A stretch of 64,000 nucleotides of DNA from Sphingobium lactosutens DS20 (lineage in GTDB: Bacteria; Pseudomonadota; Alphaproteobacteria; Sphingomonadales; Sphingomonadaceae): contig NZ_ATDP01000109.1 of the NCBI RefSeq assembly GCF_000445105.1, positions 124,001 through 188,000 on the forward strand, written 5' to 3'. The first letter of the stretch is position 1; every line of letters begins with the position of its first letter. A program made the translations under genes and the position numbers. Shown here piece after piece: positions 1 to 7,524 of the stretch. The notes beneath the pieces were generated by a model that saw only the letters and a list, made by a program, of their open reading frames with translations, did no database searches and had not been told where the DNA came from.

Positions 1-362
1 CGCCTAAATCTCGGACTGGCATAGGCGTCTGTCGGACCGAGCAGGACGAGATCCCAAAGTCGGCTTTCCGCACCTAGTTTCTGCAACAACAGCAATGGAT
101 CATCGAGAAAGAGCCGAACCGTGATTCCGGCCAGTTTCGCGCGCGACCGGACCCGGCTCTCCTTCGCCGCAAACGCCCGGTTGAACGCGTCCGCGTCCGC
201 ATAGGGCAGTCCGAATGCCGATGGCGCACCGGGTACCGGAATTGCGCCGGCAAGTCCGATCTCCAGACGCGCATTCCGGGCCGATGCAAGTGCGATCGCA
301 TAGTCGATGAACGGCGCATCCTGGTCGCCAGTGTCGACAATCGCGAGGATATCCCTGCCCAT
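1..362 (-). CDS. universal stress protein-like, 3' part beyond the window
   Basis: The reading frame is open from an ATG at 362 to the window edge, giving about 120 residues that begin MGRDILAIVDTGDQDAPFID. An N-terminal beta strand ending in Asp (ILAIVDTGD), an alpha/beta repeat and a later strand LWDLVLLGP match the UspA fold. The pattern resembles the two complete Usp proteins nearby. The C-terminal half is missing because the window ends. It lies downstream of a tiny membrane ORF on the same strand, and both run away from the divergent Usp gene at 794. Assignment to the Usp superfamily rests on this pattern only. Confidence 0.6.
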   Translation of the reverse strand, partial: MGRDILAIVDTGDQDAPFIDYAIALASARNARLEIGLAGAIPVPGAPSAFGLPYADADAFNRAFAAKESRVRSRAKLAGITVRLFLDDPLLLLQKLGAESRLWDLVLLGPTDAYASPRFR

Positions 363-396
363 GTTCAGAGGTGCCTTTCCTCGTCCGACGATTTCG

Positions 397-489
397 TCAC
401 AGCTTTTTCCTGAGCGTGAGAAAGAACGCCAGACATAGGATCGCCACGCCCACGACTGCGGCCACCAAATCCATCTCAAACCTGGCCAT
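397..489 (-). CDS. 30-residue single-span membrane peptide (possible)
   Basis: This is a short ORF starting MARFEMDLVAA. A hydrophobic stretch (VVGVAILCLAFFLTL) is followed by a basic RKK tail, so it would form one membrane helix with the positive end inside. It lies 34 bases upstream of the partial Usp gene on the same strand. It recalls small accessory subunits such as KdpF in size only; I see no specific match. An internal Met (MDLVAA) is an alternative start. It could be chance. Confidence 0.3.
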   Translation of the reverse strand: MARFEMDLVAAVVGVAILCLAFFLTLRKKL

Positions 490-793
490 AGTGCATTCCC
501 CGAGCGTGACCTGTCGAAACCCCGGCATAATCCATGAATAGATGATTCAAGCCTATGCGCGGACGGACATGCCCATAATCGGTAAGGTTACGTAGAAGCC
601 GGATCATGGCGGCAAGGCGTTTCGCAGGCATGAGGGACAGGTCATCCGTTCGCGCCCACTTCGCTCGTGGCGCTTCGCTGCCTGCGACCGGCCTAAGTAT
701 ATGACCCGATATTTCCTCTTTTGCGCTGACCTTAGACAAAAGAAGCATCCTTGGTGGATGCCGACACCGTAGACCAGTTGAGGAGACGAACCG
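490..793. other. divergent intergenic region of the Usp genes
   Basis: About 300 bases without a convincing gene between the minus-strand small ORF and the plus-strand Usp gene. It holds one copy of the 18-bp motif described separately (577-594) and a strong Shine-Dalgarno sequence (GAGGAG) just before 794. I see no RNA gene or terminator. Confidence 0.5.
577..594 (-). promoter_or_regulatory. 18-bp stress-cluster motif, copy 1
   Basis: Read on the minus strand the site is TACGTAACCTTACCGATT. It matches three other sites at 4891, 4964 and 6479, all upstream of stress genes. The shared pattern is T-R-CGTA, four variable bases, then TTRC-N-GATY. TACGTA-type half-sites are typical of NarL/FixJ-class response regulators, so that class is a reasonable guess. 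The site points toward the minus-strand Usp unit. Confidence 0.5.
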
Positions 794-1624
794 ATGACCT
801 ATGCGACGCTCATGGTCCACCTCGAGCTTGGCCGGTCGAACGCGGATCTGCTTTCCATCACCGCCGATCTCGCCGAGAGGTTCCAGGCCAGTGTGATCGG
901 GATCGCCGCATGCCAGCCCATTCAATATGTCTATGGCGATGGCTTCATCTCGGGCCAGGTCATGGAAGAGAATCGCGCGGAAATCGAGAAGGAGGCAGAC
1001 GCGGCGCAAGCCGAATTCAGGTCTGTGCTCGGCGGCCGGATCGCAGACCTCAGCTGGCGCTGCGCCATCACCCGCGGGTCGATCGCCGACTATATCGCGG
1101 AGGAGGCGCGCAATGCCGATCTCCTCATCACCGCGCCCGATCAAACGGGATCGCTCCTCGACAATACACGCCATGTCAGCATGGGCGACCTTGTCCTTCG
1201 CGCTGGCCGCCCCGTCCTCCTCGTTCCGACCGGCGCGAAAAGCCTGCAGCCCGAACATGTGCTTCTCGCCTGGAAGGATAGCCGCGAGGCGCGCCGCGCC
1301 GCGCTCGATGCGCTTCCCCTTCTCGAAATGGCCTCGGACGTCACCGTCCTGGAAGTCGCGCCGGAAGCAGAGATGCCCGAGGCAGCAAAGCGGCTCGACG
1401 ACGTGGTGGCCTGGCTCAAACGTCACGGCATCCCCGCCGAACCGCTCGTGGAGCGCTCGGCCGGCAATGATGCAGGCACCATCGCGAAGGTTGCGCACGG
1501 GCGCGGGGTCGGCATCATCGTCGCCGGCGCCTATGGGCATAGCCGCCTGCGCGAATGGGTGCTGGGCGGCGTGACCGCCGATCTTCTTCTGGGCACCAAC
1601 CGCTGCTCGCTGCTGTCACATTGA
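794..1624 (+). CDS. universal stress protein, tandem UspA domains
   Basis: A protein of 276 residues with two UspA repeats: residues about 1-145 and 150-276. The second repeat ends with the G-x2-G-x9-G-(S/T)-like nucleotide-binding signature seen as VAGAYGHSR followed by VLGGVTADLL. The first repeat lacks a clean copy. GAGGAG lies at the right distance from the ATG. The alcohol dehydrogenase gene follows after 31 bases, so the two are probably co-transcribed. Tandem Usp proteins of this length are common in proteobacterial low-oxygen and stress regulons; the exact ligand and role are unknown. Confidence 0.85.
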   Translation: MTYATLMVHLELGRSNADLLSITADLAERFQASVIGIAACQPIQYVYGDGFISGQVMEENRAEIEKEADAAQAEFRSVLGGRIADLSWRCAITRGSIADYIAEEARNADLLITAPDQTGSLLDNTRHVSMGDLVLRAGRPVLLVPTGAKSLQPEHVLLAWKDSREARRAALDALPLLEMASDVTVLEVAPEAEMPEAAKRLDDVVAWLKRHGIPAEPLVERSAGNDAGTIAKVAHGRGVGIIVAGAYGHSRLREWVLGGVTADLLLGTNRCSLLSH

Positions 1625-1655
1625 CGGCACGCTGAGGCTGGATCGAGAGCGGCCC

Positions 1656-2639
1656 ATGCAGGCGATGGTGCTCAACAAGCACGGGGAACCGTTGGTCTTC
1701 ACGGAACTTCCCGATCGGGAGCCGGGACCGGGCGAGATCCGTATCGCCATCGCCGCCTGCGCCGTCTGCCGCACCGATCTCCATGTGGTCGACGGCGATT
1801 TGCCCAACCCTGTCCTGCCCATCATTCCCGGCCATGAGATCGTCGGCCGGATCGATGCGATCGGCTCGGGCGTCAAGGGCCTGCATCTCGGCGACCGGGT
1901 CGGCATCCCCTGGCTCGGGCACACCTGCGGCGTCTGTCCCTATTGCACCGGCGGCCAGGAGAATTTGTGCGATCACCCCCTTTTCACGGGCTACACGCGC
2001 GACGGCGGATTTGCGACATCGGCGGTCGCCGACGCGCGCTACGCCTTCCCCCTCGGCGAGACAGGCGACGACATATCGGTAGCGCCCCTGCTCTGCGCCG
2101 GCCTCATCGGCTGGCGCTCGCTGGTTATGGCCGGAGACGGCAAGCGGATCGGCCTCTATGGCTTTGGAGCGGCGGCCCATATCGTCGCGCAGGTCGCTAA
2201 GTGGCAGGGCCGCTCGGTCTATGCCTTCACCCGGCCTGGCGACACAATTGCCCAGACGTTCGCACGCAGCCTCGGCGCGATCTGGGCAGGCGGATCGGAT
2301 GAGGCGCCGCCCGAGCCACTCGATGCGACGATCATCTATGCGACGGCGGGCGATCTAGTCCCGACCGCGCTCAAGGCCGTGCGCAAGGGTGGGCGCGTTG
2401 TGTGCGCAGGCATCCACATGACGGATATTCCGACCTTCCCCTATGACCTGCTCTGGGAAGAACGCCAGATCCTGTCGGTCGCGAACCTGACACGTCAGGA
2501 CGGCCTCGACTTCCTCGCGCTGGTACCCAAGATCGGCATCGTCACGAGGACAACATCCTACCGCCTCGATGAGGCCAATCAGGCCCTGAGCGACCTGCGG
2601 ACCGGCCGGTTCGAAGGCGCCGCGGTGCTCATACCGTAG
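1656..2639 (+). CDS. zinc-dependent alcohol dehydrogenase (MDR family)
   Basis: 327 residues, somewhat shorter than classical Zn alcohol dehydrogenases of about 340. The catalytic zinc ligands are visible as Cys38 (ACAVCRTD) and His60-Glu61 (IPGHEIVG). The structural zinc lobe has Cys91, Cys94, Cys97 and Cys105 (CGVCPYCTGGQENLC). The Rossmann segment GLYGFGAAAHIVAQ has GFGAAA in place of GxGxxG. It resembles the AdhP/AdhA-like proteins found beside Usp genes. The reaction is probably NAD(P)-dependent oxidation of an alcohol or reduction of an aldehyde; the substrate cannot be read from sequence. Confidence 0.85.
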   Translation: MQAMVLNKHGEPLVFTELPDREPGPGEIRIAIAACAVCRTDLHVVDGDLPNPVLPIIPGHEIVGRIDAIGSGVKGLHLGDRVGIPWLGHTCGVCPYCTGGQENLCDHPLFTGYTRDGGFATSAVADARYAFPLGETGDDISVAPLLCAGLIGWRSLVMAGDGKRIGLYGFGAAAHIVAQVAKWQGRSVYAFTRPGDTIAQTFARSLGAIWAGGSDEAPPEPLDATIIYATAGDLVPTALKAVRKGGRVVCAGIHMTDIPTFPYDLLWEERQILSVANLTRQDGLDFLALVPKIGIVTRTTSYRLDEANQALSDLRTGRFEGAAVLIP

Positions 2640-2654
2640 CAGTCCTGGCCACTC

Positions 2655-3227
2655 TCAGCGCGCCCTTGACGCTTTCATTGACCATCCGACAAGCAGGAGC
2701 GCCACACCCTGGAACATGAGGTCGATCGACAGCACGAGCCCGAGGACCCAGATCGAATTGACGGGCCATCCAATCGCGATGATGAGAGCGGTAGCCATGC
2801 TGGCGACCGCCGAGGCAATCATCCACCCCCTGCCTTTGACCCCTGCACCAAATGCGATCCAGAGACGCGTCGCGCCGGACAGGCCGAGCGAGACGGCGAG
2901 CATCAGCGTCAGCATGGCGGCTGCGAACAGCGGGTTTAAGAACACAGCAAGGCCGGCGAGCAGGTAGAGTAGCCCACCAAGGAACCAGAATGCCGCCCTG
3001 CCCCATTTCGCGGCGCCCACGGCATGGGTGATCTGCAGAACGCCGCCGACCAGCATGAGCACGCCCACATAATAGGTGGTCGCGACCGTCGCCACCAACA
3101 GGTTCACCGATGCGAACAGGCCGAGCAGGAGGAGCGCGAACCCGATCCCGACGAACCAACCCCATGCGCGCCGCCGATCGGGCGAGTCGGCCCAGATGCC
3201 CGGCCATCTCTCAGTCGTGCGCGTCAT
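2655..3227 (-). CDS. HdeD-family membrane protein
   Basis: 190 residues with about six hydrophobic helices in three pairs, the layout of the HdeD/DUF308 family. The charged N terminus precedes the first span (GWFVGIGFALLLLGLF). HdeD in enteric bacteria contributes to acid resistance at high cell density by an unknown mechanism. Here it is 49 bases downstream of the BON gene on the same strand and is probably co-transcribed with it. It converges with the alcohol dehydrogenase, whose stop is only 15 bases away. Confidence 0.85.
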   Translation of the reverse strand: MTRTTERWPGIWADSPDRRRAWGWFVGIGFALLLLGLFASVNLLVATVATTYYVGVLMLVGGVLQITHAVGAAKWGRAAFWFLGGLLYLLAGLAVFLNPLFAAAMLTLMLAVSLGLSGATRLWIAFGAGVKGRGWMIASAVASMATALIIAIGWPVNSIWVLGLVLSIDLMFQGVALLLVGWSMKASRAR

Positions 3228-3276
3228 CCTGCATCTCCTGATCCTGAATTTCGACGATCATCATGAGCCGCCCGCC

Positions 3277-3927
3277 TCAGGCGACGACGAGCTCGTTGCG
3301 GACATCGGTAACACCGGGCGCGGCCCATGCTGTCGCCGCGGCCACCTGCCGTTCGTGCGGCGACTTGACGGTTCCCGCCAGCACGACGGTCCCGTCCCTG
3401 GCAGTGACCGTGACCGTCTTGGGGTCGAAGAACCAGGAGCGGTGCAGGGCATGAACGATATCGTCGCTGATGTTCGACACATCGACCTTGCGCCTGATCG
3501 CGATCTGATTGGATATGCCGATCACGCCCGGCAACCGGCGCAGATCCTGTTCAGCGCTATCCTTCTGATAGTGCCAGTCCACCTCGCCGGTGAGCGTGAG
3601 CCAGCCCTTTTCGACCTGGATCTTGATGGCATCGCGCGGCACCGAAACGTCCCAGGCCAGACGATGGACCGCGGCGGCGGCGATCGCCTCGTCATCGCGT
3701 GTGCCGCTCGAGGAAAGCCGTACCTCGAGCTCTTCGGCCACGGCTTTGACGCCCCTCACCCTGCGCGCAGCGATCTCGGCCGCCCGCTTCTCGGCGAAGG
3801 TGGCGACATGGCCGCTCAGCGTCACCACGCCATCAGCGGCGGTGACGCCGATATGGGCTGCGGACACGCTGGGCTCCCAGTCCAGTTCGGCGAGAACGGA
3901 TTCCTGAAGATGACGATCCTTCGACAT
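3277..3927 (-). CDS. triple BON-domain protein
   Basis: 216 residues made of three BON repeats (about 5-72, 78-145 and 149-215). Each has the pattern of a glycine in a VTLSGHV, LTLTGEV or VVLAGTV strand followed by a helix and a terminal V-x-N/D strand. There is no signal peptide, so it is probably cytoplasmic, unlike OsmY. BON domains bind membranes or small ligands. A closely similar protein of exactly 216 residues is at 5759, so the two are paralogues. The IS5-family element at 4004 now lies 77 bases upstream of its start and probably separates it from its native promoter. Confidence 0.85.
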   Translation of the reverse strand: MSKDRHLQESVLAELDWEPSVSAAHIGVTAADGVVTLSGHVATFAEKRAAEIAARRVRGVKAVAEELEVRLSSSGTRDDEAIAAAAVHRLAWDVSVPRDAIKIQVEKGWLTLTGEVDWHYQKDSAEQDLRRLPGVIGISNQIAIRRKVDVSNISDDIVHALHRSWFFDPKTVTVTARDGTVVLAGTVKSPHERQVAAATAWAAPGVTDVRNELVVA

Positions 3928-4003
3928 GCTCTGTCTCCACGGCCATGCTGAAATATTCGAACGGCTCGAACCACTGTTCGCGCGCCATTCCTCACTTTCC
4001 TAG

Positions 4004-4864
4004 AGACTGTTATGAATCTGCGACGAGGTTTGCGACCTGCTTGATCATGAGGCAGGCGAAGGCCACGACGTGCAGTCCGGCGAGGGTTTGGGCATATCGT
4101 TCGTAGTCTTTGACGAGCCTGCGGAATTTGGCGGCCCATGCGAAGGACCGTTCGACCACCCATCGGCGTGGCAGGAGGACGAAGCCGCGCTTGGCTTCGG
4201 GCAGCTTGACGACTTCAAGCCGGATGCCGTGGCGGGCGGCGGCGTCTGCCGCTCTGGCACCGGTATAGCCCTGATCGACCCAGGCGATCTCGACGCTGTC
4301 GTCGGTCACCGCCTGGATCGTTCTGGCGAGCGTCTCGACCTCGCCCCGATCCTGCGCGCTGGCAGGGGTGACGTGAAGCGCGAGCAGATGGCCCAGCGTG
4401 TCGACCGCCAGATGCACCTTGGAGCCCTTCTTGCGCTTCGCCCCGTCATAGCCCGCCCGCTCGCCACTCTCTGACGAGGAACGCAGCGTCCGGCTGTCGA
4501 TGATCGCCGCGCTCGGTTCGGCCGACCGTCCCGCCGCAAGCCGCAGGATCGCACGCAGATCGTCGACCAGCGCTTCGAAGCACCCTGCCGCGAGCCAGCG
4601 TTGCGTCTGCTGGTACACCGCTGCCCAGGGCGGAAGGTCGTTCGGCATCCAGCGCCAAGGCGCACCCGTCTTCACGATGTACCGCAAGCCGTTGAACACC
4701 TCCCGCAGGCAGTGCTCCCGCTGGCCCGCATCTTCCCGCTGCAACGTTAAATAACGCGCCACCAGTGACCACTCTTCATCAGAAACATCAGACGGATATG
4801 GCTTGCGCGTCGGATTCATCCCTAACCCGATGAATCCTACCGAATCTCAAGTCCATAACAATCT
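4004..4864. mobile_element. IS5-family insertion sequence (861 bp)
   Basis: The left end AGACTGTTATGAATC and the reverse complement of the right end, AGATTGTTATGGACT, form imperfect terminal inverted repeats. CTAG flanks both ends (4000-4003 and 4865-4868), matching the 4-bp YTAR target duplication of IS5 elements. It carries one complete transposase gene. It sits between two divergently oriented stress genes, next to a copy of the 18-bp motif at 4891. Confidence 0.85.
4010..4819 (-). CDS. IS5-family transposase
   Basis: 269 residues. The N-terminal part contains the SDVSDEEWSLVARYL segment and the PWRWMPNDLPPWAAVYQ block of the IS5 superfamily. DDE residues are visible: Asp in AIIDSRTLRS, Asp in AWVDQGYTG, and Glu in WVVERSFAW. 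The frame is intact and both element ends are present, so it may be active. It is unlike the surrounding genes in function and marks a recent insertion. Confidence 0.92.
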   Translation of the reverse strand: MNPTRKPYPSDVSDEEWSLVARYLTLQREDAGQREHCLREVFNGLRYIVKTGAPWRWMPNDLPPWAAVYQQTQRWLAAGCFEALVDDLRAILRLAAGRSAEPSAAIIDSRTLRSSSESGERAGYDGAKRKKGSKVHLAVDTLGHLLALHVTPASAQDRGEVETLARTIQAVTDDSVEIAWVDQGYTGARAADAAARHGIRLEVVKLPEAKRGFVLLPRRWVVERSFAWAAKFRRLVKDYERYAQTLAGLHVVAFACLMIKQVANLVADS

Positions 4865-4890
4865 CTAGGCGCCGCTGCATCTTACGGCAT

Positions 4891-4908
4891 TGCGTATGTT
4901 TACGGATC
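4891..4908 (+). promoter_or_regulatory. 18-bp stress-cluster motif, copy 2
   Basis: The site reads TGCGTATGTTTACGGATC and is 23 bases from the right flank of the insertion sequence. It lies 127 bases upstream of the histidine kinase start at 5035. Before the insertion it would have been in the shared promoter region of the divergent BON-hdeD unit. Confidence 0.5.
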
Positions 4909-4963
4909 GGCCGGATCGAGCCTCCGTTTGGCTAGCCAGGGAAACCGGCTGCCGCGCCAATAT

Positions 4964-4981
4964 TACGTAACATTGCGGATT
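4964..4981 (+). promoter_or_regulatory. 18-bp stress-cluster motif, copy 3
   Basis: The site reads TACGTAACATTGCGGATT, 53 bases upstream of the kinase start at 5035. It is the best match to copy 1 (15 of 18 positions identical). Its distance from the start codon suits an activator site near a promoter. Confidence 0.5.
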
Positions 4982-5034
4982 CTCGGTCACGACCCGCCAC
5001 GGGACAACAAATGCCTCAGCGAAGGAGCGATCCG

Positions 5035-5787
5035 ATGCATGCTATTTCGAGTCGAGCAGAGACAGATGTCGCCCTTCGCGAGACCATGCACGACCTGCGC
5101 AATCTCTTCGGTGTCGTCGCGTCCGCCCGGCATATGCTGGATGACAAACCATCCGGAGAGCGGCGAGCCTTATTGCTCGATGCCATTGAGGACGCCGCCG
5201 TGCGCGGCGGGAAGCTGACGACCGCGATGCTCGCCCGCAGAGGCTCGGATCGCCATGCATCCTGTCTCGATCTCAACACGCATCTGCGTGACCTCGAACC
5301 TCTGATGAGCGCGCGCGCCGGGCGCGATGTCGCGATCCACTTCGAGTCCTGCCGCTCAGCCCTTCCCGTCAAATTGGATACCGCTGGTCTCGACGCCGCG
5401 GTGCTCGAACTCGTGGCCAATGCCTGCAGCGCATTGCCGACATCCGGAGATATCCTCGTAAGGACGAGACGTGTCGGCAGCCGGGTCTGGCTAATGGTCG
5501 CCGACAATGGAAACGGAATGAGCGGCGACGAGCTTCGGCGCGCGTTGGCGCCCACGGAGCATCCCTCGGCGCATGGCACGGGCCTTGGCCGTGTCCGGCA
5601 TTTCGCCGGTAACGCCCATGGGAGTTTGCGCATGAGAAGCCGCAAGGCGCGTGGCACGCTTGCGGTCCTGAACTTGCCGCTGGTCCTCAAGCTGACCGGC
5701 GGTGAGGCCGCCGCTACGCCCCCCGCGCGGCGGCACAACATCGCCCAGGAGATCAGACATGAAAAGCGACAGTCAATTACAGCATGA
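5035..5787 (+). CDS. small histidine kinase without a sensor domain
   Basis: 250 residues from the ATG at 5035, chosen because GAAGGAG stands 5 bases before it; an upstream ATG at 5011 has no ribosome site. The helix HDLRNLFGVVASARHML carries the candidate phospho-acceptor His19, as in hybrid kinases of the HDxxN type. The ATPase part has an N box (LELVANACSAL), a G1 box (VADNGNGMS) and a G2 box (GTGLGRVRHFAG). No membrane span or PAS domain is present, so input must come from elsewhere. Its last 29 bases overlap the next BON gene, which implies translational coupling. Confidence 0.8.
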   Translation: MHAISSRAETDVALRETMHDLRNLFGVVASARHMLDDKPSGERRALLLDAIEDAAVRGGKLTTAMLARRGSDRHASCLDLNTHLRDLEPLMSARAGRDVAIHFESCRSALPVKLDTAGLDAAVLELVANACSALPTSGDILVRTRRVGSRVWLMVADNGNGMSGDELRRALAPTEHPSAHGTGLGRVRHFAGNAHGSLRMRSRKARGTLAVLNLPLVLKLTGGEAAATPPARRHNIAQEIRHEKRQSITA

Positions 5788-6409
5788 CGTCATCGCGGAG
5801 CTGGAATGGGAACCGAGCATCGATCACGCCGACATCGGCGTCGCGGTGACCGACGGCGTGGTCACGCTTTCCGGCTTCGTCAAAAGCTTTCCGGAGAAGA
5901 TGGCGGCGGAGAAGGCCGTCCGCCGCGTTTCCGGTGTCAAGGCGATCGCCGAAGAGATCGCCGTGCGTCTCGCGTCCGATCCCAAGACGGCGGATCATGA
6001 AATCGCAAAGCGCATCGTCGATCTGTTTGCCTGGAACGTCTCCATACCGGACGACAAGATCGCGGTGAAAGTCGAGCATGGCAGGGTGACGCTCACCGGC
6101 GAGGTGGACTGGCACTATCAGAGCGACGAAGCCCGCAAGGCGGCCAGCAAGGTTCATGGCGTGACCAGCGTCTGTAACCTGATCGACCTGCGCAAGCTCC
6201 CGACTGCCGGCAACGTCAAGGAATTGATCGTGGCGGCGTTCAAGCGCAACGCCGATCTCGATGCTGCGTCCGTCACGGTCTTTGCCGATGGCGGCAAGGT
6301 GACGCTGGGCGGGAAAGTGCGCGCCTGGAACGAGCGACAGATCGCTGAGCGCGCGGCTTGGGCGGCCCCCGGTGTCACGATGGTGGAGGACTATATCACG
6401 GTCCTGTGA
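5759..6409 (+). CDS. triple BON-domain protein, paralogue of 3277-3927
   Basis: 216 residues from the ATG at 5759, which follows CAGGAGAT. The upstream part of the open frame is the overlapping kinase gene and is not used. Three BON repeats occupy nearly the whole chain, with VTLSGFV, VTLTGEV and VTLGGKV strands. The blocks AELEWEPSI and LTGEVDWHYQ recur almost unchanged in the paralogue across the insertion sequence (AELDWEPSV, LTGEVDWHYQ), so one copy arose from the other. No signal peptide is seen. Confidence 0.85.
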   Translation: MKSDSQLQHDVIAELEWEPSIDHADIGVAVTDGVVTLSGFVKSFPEKMAAEKAVRRVSGVKAIAEEIAVRLASDPKTADHEIAKRIVDLFAWNVSIPDDKIAVKVEHGRVTLTGEVDWHYQSDEARKAASKVHGVTSVCNLIDLRKLPTAGNVKELIVAAFKRNADLDAASVTVFADGGKVTLGGKVRAWNERQIAERAAWAAPGVTMVEDYITVL

Positions 6410-6478
6410 GAGACTTTCCCCTCTGTGGACCTCAGACGGCCGCCCACATATTCCGGCGACCGTCTTCGCTATGCAGCC

Positions 6479-6496
6479 TGCGTATAGTTACTGATT
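6479..6496 (+). promoter_or_regulatory. 18-bp stress-cluster motif, copy 4
   Basis: The site reads TGCGTATAGTTACTGATT, 66 bases upstream of the Usp start at 6563. It keeps the CGTA block and the TTAC-x-GATT block of the other copies. Confidence 0.5.
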
Positions 6497-6562
6497 ACCG
6501 CTAGACAGCGTGCTGCCTAGCCTTGGTTTCGAGCCGCGCGCGTGCGGAGGATGGAGGCAACG

Positions 6563-7366
6563 ATGAAGAATATCTTGCTGCTCGTGCATGACGACGCTGG
6601 TCAGGAATCGCGGTTTCAGGCGGCGCTTGATGTCACCCGCGCGCTGGAGGGGCACCTCACCTGCCTTGATGTCGCGCAGGTTCAGGTCGTTGCGGGCGAC
6701 TATTCCGGCGGCATGGCAAGCGCGATGCTGATGGCCGACGAACGCGAGCGCGAAGCGGATAATCGCGTGACGCTGGAGACAAGGCTGGCGCACGAAGACG
6801 TGCCATGGGACTGGATCGACAGCAGCGGCGGTCTGGCCGAATGCGTAACACGCGCTGCGGGACTCGCCGACCTCATCGTCGTAAACCGCAAGCTCGAGGC
6901 TTTTCCCGAACCTGACATGCGCGGCATCACCGCGGACATCGCCGTTCGATCGGGCAAGCCTGTCATTGCTGTGCCCGACGATGCGCGAAGCTTCGAGACC
7001 GGCGGACGCGCCCTCATCGCCTGGGACGGCTCGGAGCCGGTGATGGCGACGATGCGCGCGTGCGTGCCCCTGCTCCAACTGGCCGAGGCCGTCCACCTGT
7101 TCACGATCGACGAAGGGCATGATGGCGTCTCCGCCGAGGAAGCCGCGGCCTATCTGTCGCGCCACGGCATCCACGCGACGGTGCGCCGCATCGAGGGCGC
7201 GCATCGTCATGCCGACGAACTGATCGCCGATGAATGCGCGGTCTGGCGAGCCAGCTACTGCCTGATGGGCGCGTTCAGCCGTAGCCGGCTTGTGGAGGCC
7301 CTGTTCGGCGGGGTTACGCGCCGGATGCTTGGCAACAGCAAGCTGCCGCTGGTCCTGGGCCACTAG
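6563..7366 (+). CDS. universal stress protein, tandem UspA domains
   Basis: 267 residues from MKNILLLVHDDAG, chosen over two upstream starts because GGAGG precedes it and the first beta strand begins here. Two Usp repeats are present. The second ends CLMGAFSRSRLVEALFGGVT followed by a short tail, the place of the ATP-binding glycine signature. It differs clearly from the Usp at 794, so they are old paralogues. A motif copy lies upstream and a P-type ATPase gene follows. Confidence 0.85.
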   Translation: MKNILLLVHDDAGQESRFQAALDVTRALEGHLTCLDVAQVQVVAGDYSGGMASAMLMADEREREADNRVTLETRLAHEDVPWDWIDSSGGLAECVTRAAGLADLIVVNRKLEAFPEPDMRGITADIAVRSGKPVIAVPDDARSFETGGRALIAWDGSEPVMATMRACVPLLQLAEAVHLFTIDEGHDGVSAEEAAAYLSRHGIHATVRRIEGAHRHADELIADECAVWRASYCLMGAFSRSRLVEALFGGVTRRMLGNSKLPLVLGH

Positions 7367-7524
7367 AAGACGCTGGGCCAAGGCCGGAAATCCAGTGCTC
7401 AATGGCGAACGGCTGCCCTGGCTGCCGACCAGTTTCGTCCAAGGGGAATGACCGAACATGCTGCTGTCAGTCCGCGCCGAATGTGTCCCGCTCCCTCGTA
7501 AGAGGGCAGCGCGGCGCGCGGTTC

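Noticed and set aside
476..1540. Long minus-strand frame opposite the first Usp gene
   Set aside because: It is the shadow of the 794-1624 gene in high-GC DNA. The translation has no domain and is rich in Arg, Gly and Ala; the plus-strand frame has a ribosome site and a known fold.
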